64,000 bases of DNA from Coniella vitis (taxonomy: Eukaryota; Ascomycota; Sordariomycetes; Diaporthales; Schizoparmaceae): the NCBI GenBank assembly GCA_011317545.1, contig WUJK01000001.1:2461001-2525000 (forward strand). Reading direction: 5' to 3'. The first letter of the stretch is position 1, and every line of letters begins with the position of its first letter. Below, piece by piece: positions 24,359 to 36,491 of this stretch. The position numbers and the translations under genes were made by a program. The notes beneath the pieces were generated by a model. That model was given only the letters and a program-made list of their open reading frames with translations, ran no database searches and was not told the origin of the DNA.

Positions 24359-24716
24359 GATTGTGCGTTGCCATCGATCGATCGGGCTTCAGACGGTTTG
24401 TTCTGCCGAGAAGAAGAGGGGAAGAAGGGGTATTTTGGGCGGTGAGTGATGGTGATGATGATAATAATAATGAATTGTAACCTTTTCTCAAGCGGTGAGC
24501 GGCAAGTGAAGCTATGGTTATTGGACAGATAGATGGGGAGATGATATCACACAAAGCTCACACATACTCAGCTCTTTTTTTGGGGGTGGGGAGGAGGATT
24601 TGAGTTCGCGAGGGGGGGAACCGTCTTGACAACTCAATAATACACAGCCGCCCGCGCGCGGCAACACGGCACGTTTTTTTGTTTTTGTTAAAAAAACAAA
24701 CACAGTACAAATTACA

Positions 24717-24737
24717 TACTATGTATTATACATAGTA
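24717..24737. repeat. Perfect inverted repeat of the TACTATGTA word
   Basis: TACTATGTA and its complement TACATAGTA face each other across a TTA spacer. This makes a 9-bp-arm hairpin in the pro1 downstream region. Confidence 0.9.
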
Positions 24738-25147
24738 CTGGGGCCATGAGTTTCTGTAATTACCCGCCATGGTAGCATTATGACATGGGCAACGGGGAAA
24801 CGGACAGCCCGACTCGTGGGTAAAACGGTCGACGGATGGCAGGTTACATGCATGTGTGGGTGAGGTGTGAGTGAGTGAGTGAGTGAGTGAGTGGGCTGGA
24901 TTGACCCGACCTGATCTGTGTGGTCTCTCTGTTTTTCGCACCAAAGGGGGCTGTGGCTGTGGTGAAAGGAGGAGGCTGTGAAGCTGAGCGGGATAAAGTG
25001 CCGAGGTATGTTGGTTTTTCTAATGTAATGGTAGATGAGTGAGTGAATGATTGATTTATAATTCGAGGCTTTTGGCGTAGCTTGCGGCGCCAGAGGACTG
25101 ACAATTGTCCGTCTAAGAGGTAAAAGGGGCGACATTTTTTTTTGTTT

Positions 25148-25150
<3 letters not shown>

Positions 25151-25178
<28 letters not shown>
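25151..25178. repeat. (TA)14 dinucleotide repeat
   Basis: Fourteen uninterrupted TA units lie in intergenic DNA. Confidence 0.95.
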
Positions 25179-25185
<7 letters not shown>

Positions 25186-25648
25186 TGTCTGTCTGTGTTT
25201 GAATGTGTGCGCGTGTGTGTATATGTGAGACTTGTTGATGGATGAGAATTGTGTTTTGCAATGTTGCATCATCCGAGCTGGTCATTGGCCATCGTCGATA
25301 CCGTTGCTGCCCTTGACGTATCATCTGATCACCACAACAATATCGTTACATACGCTCCATCTTTCTCCCCCGCCCCCCCCTTTTTTCCTTCTTTTTCTTT
25401 TTCTTTTTCTTCCTTGTCCTTCTTTCCTTCTTTCCTTCTTTCCTTCTTTCCCTCGTCTTCTCTCTTTCCAAAACAAGAATAAATCCTTGCGAAAAAGAAA
25501 AGAAAAAATATGCACCTTTTTCTCCACCATGCGACCGGACTGTGACGCTACCACGTACTTATATAATAAGCTAATAAGGTTAAAGTTTGATTTGTGGATT
25601 TGAGCACCAAATAAATCCCCAATGGGCAGCGAGCGAGTGGGAAGATCT

Positions 25649-25665
25649 CCCCCCGGGGGGGGGGG
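25649..25665. repeat. C6G11 head-to-head homopolymer block
   Basis: Six C residues are followed directly by eleven G residues, a self-complementary block with a G-quadruplex-capable arm. A similar block occurs at 54988-55006. Confidence 0.9.
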
Positions 25666-25953
25666 ATTTTGATTGCATTGTCTATTTAGTTTCTTGGCTT
25701 CTTCTTCTTCTTCTTCTTCTTCTTCTCAGCAGAACCTCTTTTTTCTTTTTTCTTTCTTTCTTTTTTTTTTTTTTTTTTTTTTTTTTTGGTTGTGATTTAG
25801 AGCGCATGGATTAGTAGTGGTTCATTGCGGTTGGGAGGGATTGGCTCGTTAACCATGTATGTATACATGGTCATGTTCTTTGTTTTAGCCTTTTTTCCTC
25901 TTCATCTTCTTGAAAGTACTATTGGTATTGTTATTGTTGGTATTGTTATTGTT

Positions 25954-25991
<38 letters not shown>

Positions 25992-27518
25992 ACTATGAAT
26001 ACTGTCAGGGGGAGGCTTGGAGGTCTCGCTTATTCGATGAACCATTTTCCCCCTCTTTTCTGATTTTTTTTTTCTTTCTTTCTTTTTTATCTGGTTCGGA
26101 AGACGGAAGCTCGGCTCTGCTCCAAGTTTTTTTGAACCTCGGTATATCGGGCAGTTCGGAGCTGGGCGTACACAGTGTCGAATGGAGAGAAAGAAATGGA
26201 AGAGGGAAACCATCAGCGGAAAAAAAAGAAAAAAGAAAAAAGAAAAAGAACCGTGTGGATTGTTGTGGATTGTTGATGGAAAGGTTCCCGGAAAGATTCC
26301 AACAAAACGTAAAACACATAGTCAGTATCCGATCACTTGGAGTAGCAATACTGTATACATAAAAGCTTAACAAGAGATTTATTTATTATTTCTTTCTATA
26401 TACATAGTACTTCTACATGAAATTCCAGCCGGACTTTTCCCGAGAAATACCCGTATTCGGCTGTACTATGTACACCGAGGTAAACGCTGTTGTTTCTTTT
26501 CTTGTTCACTTTGAGAATACATAACAGTACTATCTTCAACAAGGAAATGGATGAATTGCCGTGCTACTCCACCAAGGAGACGCCCGAAAATGAGATCAGA
26601 TACAAATGCATCAAAGAAAACGGAAAGAATCAGAACCACCGATGCTTCTTAGGATACCAGATGCCCCCTTGTGACAAGGGAAACCGCGGAAGAATTCCCA
26701 TTCAAGGTCAAGATCAAGACTCCAAATGTATAGTAACATCGGTAGAGAAAACGGGAGTGGAACAAGGTCGCTGGTTGGAGTACACGGTGGGTGGCCATGG
26801 CATAATCTACTCACAATATTTCATGCCGCCACAATGGTCTGGGTGTTTTGCGTATTGAATAGTATCTCAAGACACTCGTGATGATTTCTCCTGCAATGTC
26901 AATTTCACCAAGACAGTCTCAATGCTATTGCTGTTCCTGTCTCTGTCGAAAAGAGGTTTTTTTTTTTTAAAAAAAAAAAAAAACAATTTCTCATTTCCTG
27001 GGACTTGTGTCAAGCTCACAGTTCTCACGACACAAATGATACACACCGTCTAGTAAATAGTGTGCGAATCTCAAAAGCAACAAAATCTTTTGGGCATATG
27101 AATTAAAACTGACCACATGCCGCCAATAGCCCCTTATGCCTTTTACCATGCATGCCTTTACCTACCCATATAGATACCTGGAACGGAAACCTCTCGAAAT
27201 CCAGCACCAACTATCGGTGCGAACCCACCACCGGCGCCTAACCACTCTCTCTATGGGATAACAGGCTGTACGCCTCGCTGGAATAGAATCATCAAGTCCC
27301 ATCCCGTCCAGTCTAAATTCAAAAACACCTCGCAATGCTGGCTTGAACGGTAGCAAGAAGAGACGCGCGACTTGGAAAAAGATTAGACAGTCAAAGAAAA
27401 AGAAAAAAGATGGCAAAGAAGGCAGATAATAAAGCAAATCTTATACAGAGAATCGAAAACGGTAAAGCATAAAAGAGTATAAGCTCATAAGAAATGTCAG
27501 ACCGCAGCATTAGGCCTT

Positions 27519-30500
27519 TTACTGCATTGCAATATCAACCTCTTGTGCGACCAAGCCAAAGATCCAGTTCGCCTCCCTGGAGCTACTGCACTGGAAGCAC
27601 CACTTCTTGACTGTGCCCGCAAGGCCCCCAGTCTTGGGCACATGGCCCACATTGTTTTGCTCGTCTCGCAAATCCTCCCAGACGTTGAGTATAATGCCAC
27701 GAGCGCCCAGCCGGCCAAAGCATTTGGAACCAAGCACGACGTCGAGCACTACCACAGGGTTCGCCTTGGAAGCGTCATTGTCGCCGAACCCAAATATCTT
27801 CTTAGGAATTTTGGTCACGATAACGCGCTTCTCCATTCCGTGGCGAATGCGGAGTTCTTGCCTCATGCCGGGTGGCGGACGGGTAATCTGGAGCATGCAG
27901 TTGCCATAATCCTCCCACTTCGTTGGCGTCACAAGCAGGTGACAACGAACCTTGAGATTGTCGGTTCCTAAAACAACCGGGCGGCCACTTGTCTCTGCCA
28001 ATGACACGGATGGCGAGCGTGGCGGTGTCATGTTACCCGATGAGGAGGAGCCGCTGGTGTAGAGAGACCCTGCAGCCGTGGTAGGCCGGCTCGTGCTCCG
28101 CCGGTTAACAGACGATCTGTCAATGTTGAAGGGAGTGCTGCCACCGCCGGTGAGTCGCCTGAAGAGTGAAGGAGCAGACAGGCTTGATGAGGTCCCCTGG
28201 GACTGGGATGCAGACTGCGAAGGCGCACGAGTGGAAGCCCGGTAGCTGTTCTTCCTACTGAACCAGCTACGGCGGTTAGTGCTGCTCGACTGGCCTTCAG
28301 CGTCTGGCGGGGCTGTCTCGTGTTGGCCAAATGAGCGGAATCTCGCTTCTTCCTCAAGCGCCTTGTACTTGGCATTGTTGAGGCGAGCCTTGTGGACGGC
28401 CATGTACAGGGCGCTGCCTTCCTTGGCCGACGATGCGCGGAAGCGGAAAATCTTGCCGTCAATAGCGGCAAGCTTACAGTACGGCCTGACTGGAGAGCGG
28501 ATCTCGAGGTCAATGATAGTACTCTGTCGGATCATGACGATGGGCGTAAGCTCGAGCGCAATCAATGGTTGTGTGTGCGACAAATCGGCATGGCCAGCTT
28601 CAGAAGACCCCGACGTGTCTAGTGCTCCGGTGCCTGGCACAGAATGCAGGGAAAGTGGATATGCCTCGATGAGCCCGGGCGTGACGACAATAGAGCATTC
28701 TTCAGGCCATGCATCACCCCACTGCCCCTTCTTATCAGACCAGTATGAGATTGAGGCAATGGCTTTGATTGTATATTCCGGGGCTTTTGCACCACCAGGG
28801 CCAAGTCGGCCGTACAGTCCAACTTGGGAAGCTGACTGAGAAGGTGCGATACTATCCTCTGAGACTACAGAGTCCACGACCGACGCGTCAGTGCTCTGTT
28901 TGATGCTAATAGCAGGTTGTGTATCAGGCACGTCAGCTTCGTCAAGCTCATCGCCAGACGATTCAAATTCGGATTCAGACTCGCTCTCAGACTCCTCCGA
29001 CGAGCTAGAAGACAAGTCTGAGGGCCGGTACTCGTGCTTCAATGGTGACGAACCGCGACGTCTGATGCGGGGCGCGGGGGCTAGCTCAACTGGGGCGCCT
29101 AGCGGTGACTGCTTGCCAGATGACAGCGTGCGGTGGACAGGGGGCGGCGGCGCACCATCTTCACGGAAGGGCTTGCTGTTCGGCGGGGACTTGGTGAGCT
29201 TCTTCGGGTCAGGGCGCATGTCATCCCGGAGAGGGGCAGAGTCGAGCTTCTCGGGCTGGATCTGAAGAGACCGGGGCCTGCTCCTCCTCTCGTAAGACCT
29301 CTGCGTTGGAGTCCGCTCTGGTGATGCGCTGTGTTGTGGCCGAGACGCACTGTCCGGGGGCGTCACTGGTCTGGAGGGAGTGCTTGCTCGACGAGCATGG
29401 TAACGACTTGGTGTGACGGATTTGGGCTGGTCTTCTGGCGTACTAGACGTTCTGGCGTGACTCGAACCTGCAGCTGTCCTGTGACGAGATACGGATCCAA
29501 GGCGCTCGCCCAAGGGTACACCCGTTTCCTGACGTGGTGATGACCCAGAAATGTCCTTGGTAGCGATGCGGACCGTGGTTGGTGGTACTGGTGTAGTTCC
29601 AAGCATGTCAATCCAATCCAGAATTTGCTCATCGAGGTCACTGGACAGCGTCATAAGCTCATACCACTCTTTCCCGTTGTGCCTTCCACGGATCATGAGG
29701 ACAAGAGTCCCAGGCTGGTCGCCTCGACGGGCGGATACGGCTGATTTGGGAATCGGGGGAAATAAGAGACAGAATCTTGCATGTCCAGTGTCTCTGATGA
29801 GGACGTCGCCGCGATCTTTGGGATCCTTGGGTTTATCGCGGTAGATGAGCTCGACTTGGCACTCAATCCTTTGCCCAGTGGAATGGGAGAGATCCAAGGA
29901 AAAGAAGTCTTTGGCATTGACCTGCCGACTCGGGTCAATAAGCACACCATCCAAGGGCTTCAAGGTCCGCAAATCGCAGCAGCGACTGGTGTCCGTGTTG
30001 GCAGCATCTTCATCAGTCTTGCGAGCAACCTCTTCGCGATACCGCCTGCGAGCTTTTTCTTGTAGAGTAGCAAAGTCTTCAATCACCAAGTCGAGTTCAG
30101 GATGTTTGATTCCAATCGCTCGGGCGCCCTATAGGGTTGTCAGCTCTGGATTTATAGTCAGACCAAATAGTTCTCACGGCTCACCTTCAGCAGCTTCAGG
30201 AGCCCTCTGATACGAGCCAATGGTCGCAGCAAAAGGCGTTGAAGATCAACAGGATGACCTTCAGTGTCTACAACATCTCCGTCCGCATTTCGAGGCAGGG
30301 CATTCACTAATGAATCCTCATCATCGAGTCGCCCTGGCGCAGGCGCAAGGTTGACTACAATGCCTTCGAAACCTAAGCGCCATACATCGAGATACTTGTC
30401 GTACACAGGGTATGCCATGAAGACCCAAGTCAGAATCTTGTCGACATTATTCAAGGGGGCCCGCTGATGTAGATGTTGAAGCTTCTCAAGCGCGATACCC

Positions 30501-33268
30501 ATTTGGACAACGGCCTTGCCAAGTGTTTCTCCTGGAACTCCCGTAGATGCGGCGAGTAGATCTGAGGAACGGCCCTCACCACCCTGGAAGCCTTGCTTGA
30601 GAAGCACTGGAATTGCACCTTCGACAAGGTTCTAAGTTCTCTACGGTAGAGATCTTCGTCCAAGCCGAATTCCTCCAACAAATCGTCGGCAGTGACCTTT
30701 TGCAGATTGCTCGTTCTTCGTCGAAGACTGCTAGTCGACTTGATGCTACTAGAGCGTACGGGTCTGTCATCGTCCGGGAGAGACAAGACAGAGACGAGGT
30801 CAGAATGTTTGGTCAAGCGGCGCTTCAGTCCACCTCCTTTATTTCTCCGAGAAATGGCACTGGACCTGGTCAGTGATGTTGTCTGTGTCACGGTCGATTC
30901 TGATAGTACTGAAATTGTTTCCGAGCCAAGAGTGCTCTCAGAGCCCTCAGACATGATGGTGGAGAGCTCATATTGCCCGTTGGTAGGCGGTGGGGGTCGA
31001 TATCTGGGAATGGCCGACGTCATGTATGGTCCTTCAGTGGTTCTGCTAACATCAGTCGAGACATAGGAAGATTCTGGTGATAATGGCCGCTTCTGCGGGT
31101 CGACCGAACGGACATGAGGGTCTCCTTGCGTGTTTTCCTCTGCGAAATCGAGATAGCTTGATTCGTAGTCCGTCTCAGTATCCTGGTAACTGGAATAGGC
31201 CTTGGTGGGGATTTTGTGACCGCTGGATTCTCCCCTGAAGAGGTTCCCGAGAGCCTCACGGAGGGGGATTTTCGTGGTGGACTGTTTTGTAGGAGAGACA
31301 TTGACTCGTGTCGCCTTGCTTCTTTTCAGTCCTGCGGGTTGTTGAGGAGACAAGTCGGGGTATTCAGGCTGAACAGGAAGCTTCGAAGCGCTGTCTTTGT
31401 GGAGTTGAGGTGTTACAGGCGACTGGGCTGGGCTGGACACTGGCTTCGACGCGACCTCTGGCATTGACCGTCTGCGGGCTTCTCTTTCCCAGTCTTTCTC
31501 GACCGACTTTTCTTTGGGCGTCGGATTGTCAACAAGTGCATCAACCGTCCCATCCAGCCATCTTTCGATATTCGGTGGCTGGTTTACAACGGGCTTGGGC
31601 GGGTCGAGGCTATCTTGAACGATTCCCTTGGCCCCTGTCATGATCTTCTTGAACGCTTGGGGGACAACCTTGAAGCTGGTATTCCTTTGAGGCTTGGGGC
31701 GCTTGATATGGTGATGGTCGGCGCCTACAGGGAGATCCAGCTCACTGAAGGCCGAATTGCCAAAGGGAATGTCTGCAAGAGTCTGCGGCGGGGCGCTCGA
31801 GAGTATTTCAGTTTCATATTCAGAATCGGACTCCTCGCTTGTCCACGATTCATCATCGTCAGATTGGGTGATTGATGTTCCAGTGACAGTCGTAGCGGGC
31901 GCGGTTGCACGTCGTCTCTTGGAGGCAGATACATCGGATCTGGACTTCTTTTTGGGAATAGCGCCTTCTTCACTGGTCATGTGTCCGCGATTTGGGCTAG
32001 ACTTGCGCGTTGGCTTGCCCTTGGAAACTGTTCGCGGAACAGGACCCGGCTCAGGACCGTCCATTGGGCGGACACGAATCCCATCGTCCGGCAATGGAGA
32101 CGTGGCAACAGGTTTGACGCGGATGCCATCATCGAATACTGCTGGTTCCCTTTTTCGAGTAGGTTTAATGTTCATCCTCTCATCACCGCCCACATTCGGG
32201 CTCTTGTCTCTCATGGGCCTGATTCGAATGCCATCGGCTCCCAGACGCCCAGACTCTGTCCGCCAGGTCCTCGAACTGCTCGCACCGTCCTCTTCAACTA
32301 TGATGCAGTCTGACTCACGATTGCTCAACATTGTCGACGCATCGCCTTCCTCTTCAACTATGATGGTGTCGCCACATTTGGTTGCATCTTCGTGAGGTGG
32401 ACTGGGGTCTTCCGGTATCTCTGGCGGTATTGGAGTAGCGGGTAATTCCACCTTCATTGCCCAGTCTTTAATCTTGCTCTGGACGGGTCCCTTGTTCGTG
32501 TTCGGTGGATTGGGGCTAGCCTTAATGCCAAAAATACCGGCGACAGTCAGTTTGGGAGGAGAAGTGCTCCTGTTGCGCTTCACCCAATCATCATCACTAA
32601 CGATCTTCTTTTTGGGTGCAGGTTTCGGGCGCGTGTTGGCTGGCTGGGTCTTTTTGGACTTGTCTGTTTTCGAGGCTTCACCTGCTCCTGCTGCTGGAGG
32701 GGCAGGAGTTATGACGGGGGACTTTTGCCTGGGCTTTTCCCTGAATTTGATACGCACGCGGTCCTCTTCGGTGACACTCTCTTGGTCGACTTGGACTGCG
32801 ACTTCGGTGGGTTCACTGGCAGCGTCTTCGGGGTTTCCTTTAGCCATGGCAGCCGCATTGGTCTTCTGCCATTCCTTTACGCGAAATTGTACACCGCCAG
32901 GCTTTTGGACTCGGCGCACATTGTCCTGGCGCATCTGCTGTCGTATTTCCTGTTTTACAGCTGCTGCACTGGCGTTTTTTCTGGCGAGCCGCGGCCTGCC
33001 GTGCTGGAGAGGGTCGACCAAGGAGGAAATCGCCAAGTAGTGTGGGTTCAACGGGCCTTTTGGCCGAGGTCTTGCGGACTCCTGCAGGACTGGCCGCCGC
33101 ATTGTGTCCTGCTGAAGTCTTGCGGTTGGCGGAAGCGCCGGCGGCAGCAACATTGTGAGCGGGTCGTTTGGCAGCAGGCGGAGTCTTGCTGGCCGTGGCG
33201 GTCTTTTTCGGACTCGGGGGTTGCTTGTCGTTGGTGCCCTCATCGTTTGATGCTTTCGCAGAGGCCAT
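27519..33268 (-). CDS. Very large unnamed fungal protein with PH-like C-terminal regions; two apparent frame breaks
   Basis: The ATG is at 33268 (MASAKASNDEG), the stop at 27519, and one clean intron lies at 30129-30184 (GTGAGC, GCTGAC branch, CCTATAG). About 1,900 codons. The N-terminus is basic and Ala-rich with TLLGDFLLGRPSPAR, then KQEIRQQMRQ, PGGVQFRVKEW and RVRIKFREKP. A long disordered Ser/Pro/Asp-rich middle follows. Next is an LYRRELRTL...GAIPVLLKQGF helical stretch with ALEKLQHLHQRAPLNNVDKILTWVF. Two beta-rich, PH-like stretches come last (around SISYWSDKKGQWGD...GKIFRFRASSAKEGSALYMAVHKA, and VRCHLLVTPTKWEDYG...WIFGLVAQEVDI). Two places need a single-base change to keep the frame: one extra base in the T6 tract (A6 on the coding strand) at 32975-32980, and one missing base near 30624-30629. 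Conserved-looking sequence on both sides argues for one gene. I do not recognise a named family; a cortical or scaffold role would be guesswork. Confidence 0.75.
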
Positions 33269-36200
33269 CTTCTGCAGCGAAGACGGTCAGTATCATAGTG
33301 TGCACATCATCAAAAGACCCCCCGAGCATAATTGAGGGTGCAGCAAGATGGGGGCAGATCACCAGAGTCGAGGGTCGTCGTGCATGTATGTATGGAGTAT
33401 AAGAGTGATAGTGCTATGACGTGGGGCCGGCAGGCCGGCAGAAAGAGCGCGTCAGGGCACTTTGGCCCGAGCCAGGTCAGGACGCACCTAAAAGGCCCAC
33501 ATGCTGTCAGGCCTGAATGCAACAAAGGCAGAGAAGACCCTCGTGTCGATCAGGGAATGGAAGCGCAGCAGCAGCAGCACCAGCACCGGCGGGGCGCGGC
33601 TGTGGAGCGAGAAGTCGGGACTCGGAAGGCTGTAGGTGGAAGATCATGCGCGGTGAGGTGAGGTTGCGGGTTTGTTTACTTTTGAGTCTCGAAGCGGAAA
33701 GTATCGGCGACGCCAGAGAATGGATTGTCGGGTCTAGAGATTGTATAGGAAGTAGGGATTTTCGAAGCAGTCTCAGGCAGCAAACGCAAAGAAAGAAAAC
33801 GTGCAGGCTGGCTGGAATGCTGATTGGGGTCGGATGCAGAGGAGGTGAGATTAGGTTTGTCGGACTGAGGACATTGAAGGAGGGCGTAGGTAGCGCCGAG
33901 TTGGCGAAATGCTCGAGAGAAAGGAATCGCAGGAAATAGAAACAGAGGATGAGTTGGAGCAACACGGACAGCGGGCAGGATAACGGGCGGGATGGGCAGG
34001 CGTGCGATGCAGCGGCCAGCGGCCAGCGGGTACCTTATTAAGTAACAGAGTACCTAGCCAACTAGCTAGGGTTTTAGCGTATGACCAAGGCCCGCGTCGT
34101 CCCACGCCTTAATGGCAGCAACCGCGCAGCTGGGGATCGTCAACTTTCAAGGCAGGAGTGACGGGTACCTAGGTACCTTGTCCTTGCTGGTTTGAGCACC
34201 TCGAATCACTTGACCCGGCCAGCAACATCATTTGGAAGACCAAACTCGACCGCACCACCGTCACCACCATCGCCATCATCACCAACAGCTTCCAAACTAT
34301 TTCGCGCCTTTTGGCGCTTCTCGCAACATCCCCGCTCTCGCCCAGCCTGCGCTTCGGGCTAATGCAGCCTCAGCCAATGCCTCAATTTCAAGAGACCAAA
34401 CACATGCATCTGTGAGCGGCACGCGGTAGCACAGAGTGCGCTTCGTTCGTTCAAGCCACTCGCTCGTCCATCTACTTCCCGCGTGCATCGCCAGCATCGT
34501 CAGCATCGGTGTTGCTTTCTGCATCTTGCTTGGCACTCTCACTTGGTGGCCCTGGCACCCCAGCCTTTGGTGCTGCCAAAGAGGCCCATTTCCAGCCGCA
34601 TATGCATATGTAAGGTTACTATTGTATATGTTGCTGGGGTTTCCCAGGGCTATCTCTACTCTGCCCAAGCCCCTTGCTGACGTACATTCACAATAGGAAA
34701 AGCCCTGTCCACAGGCACACACATACAAACCCTCCGGTTCTGTTGGTCTCTTCCCGCCTCCTTGCTCTCTAGTCCACATGCGGTTTGGGGATGCGCGAAG
34801 CAACAACTCTCATACAAACAGAATGCACGCCTCTCTCATGGCTTGTTAGTCATGTGGTGACCTGCTCTTTTGCAATACGGACTGGTTTTCTGGGTATTTC
34901 TTTACACTGCCATATCGGCCAACCCTTCTGATGGGTGTTCATGTTGCATATTTATTGAAGAGCCGTTCAGAGATGTTAAGCCCCCCAAATCTGACCCACA
35001 ACTGTCAAACCAACTGTTTTCTCGGCGTGTGTATGATGCAAAACCCAGAGTTGCATCTAAATATGGAAGTAATGCTCAGCACCTGTGGCTTTTCTGCGCG
35101 TGAGACTGAGCTAATATGCTTTTGTTAATATCCGATTCATCACTTGGCTTCGACGACGAATACTGGAGACGGGACTATGCTATATGTCTTCGGAAGTTAG
35201 GGACTGATGAATTATATGGACAGACTTTTAAAGGTTGCGGGATCGCATGATTGCATTGCAGTGAGCCAATGTTAGCTCTCGGCATACCACGGAAGCGCAG
35301 ACATTTTGTGATCGGATAGTATCGTCGTTTTTCCTGGCCTGCAGGGCAAGATTTGGTGAGTTCTTTTTGGAGGGGGGGGGAGGAAGAAGAAGAAGGATTC
35401 TGCCAATGAGCGGGCAATATAATGCTCAGAGATTGCTTAGTTCTATCTTAACGGTCTCAGCATAATTTCAGATGATGCAACAAATAGAAAAGCAGGCCAT
35501 CTGATGGAGCAGCTGAGAGGGTTTTGAGACAATATAAACGTAGCGCACCGGCAAGAAGCTCGAGTGTGGGTGATACAAACCGCACTTGACCATTTTGTCG
35601 ACAGTAGACGGAGCAGCACCATGAGTACGAACGATCTGTCAAGTTGCGGTTAATCCTTCAAAAAGTTATTCCATCAAAGCGCTGGCGAGGATGTGTCGGA
35701 ACTGTCAAGCAAACGCAATTTGCGAAATCCAGGTCGCGCATTTACTGAAATCATACAAGAGACCCTAGCTCTCGAAGTCCACTTCGCAAACACAGATCAC
35801 GGCTTGAAGATAAAAAAAAAAATAAAAAAAAATAAAGGCAGCTCAAGGGTTGAGAAGTCGCAAAATTGACCGTATTTAAGGTCGCCGGAGAGGGTTGGCG
35901 TCTCCTGGCAAGACTCGCAGCTCGCATTGCCTCTGTGTAGTCGCCGGAAGCATACACCGTGGGCTGTGGTATGGTGGCCGACTTCCTTCCAAATCAGAGC
36001 TCTGAGAATGCTTGGTGTGCAAGCGAAGCGAAGCATATTCAACTGTACGTGGCCACGACATGGGCATCGTGGGGTGAAGAAACCTTTCATAGTCGGGGGT
36101 ATATGAGTGATTCTCATAACTTTTAGAGTTTACTTAGTATATGCCTGTCGGACCAAGAGGATACAAAACCGTTGAACGAAGCGGAAGTGCTGTGCGTGAT

Positions 36201-36460
36201 CGCTGGTGTTCTCGTCTTCAGAGCGGCTTCAGCTTTCTTGACTTCACGCATCGTTTTTCGTTCCGTCTTTCTTCCTTCCGCCCTTACAAATCAGCCACGA
36301 GGGAAATGGAATATAACGCCCTGATGAAGCCATTCCCACGATGAAGCCACAAGATATTGCGAGTCCTCCGCCACAATCAAAGCTTCGATGAACTAGCTGC
36401 TCGGGCCAGAGGCCCACTACAGACGGACAGTCGAAGCCGACTTTTTGGGAATTCCGAGCC

Positions 36461-36491
<31 letters not shown>

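Larger units (their letters stand above)
22872..27518. other. Microsatellite-rich intergenic region between converging genes
   Basis: This 4.6 kb between the 3' ends of pro1 and the large minus-strand gene contains no supported gene. It holds T31 followed by (GA)18, (TA)14, CTT, TTG and poly-T tracts, a C6G11 block, and four TACATAGTA-type words. Two of those words form a perfect hairpin at 24717-24737. Confidence 0.65.

Noticed and set aside
30584..30618. A 35-nt GT-AG segment that would fix the frame of the large gene
   Set aside because: Shorter than known fungal introns, with a poor GTGCAA donor, and it would remove the coding-like GAIPVLLKQ stretch. A one-base indel explains the data better.
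34140..34185. ACCTAGGTACC palindromic words as an insertion-element end
   Set aside because: Similar words occur near 60985 and are common in intergenic DNA of these fungi; no element body or target-site duplication is seen.
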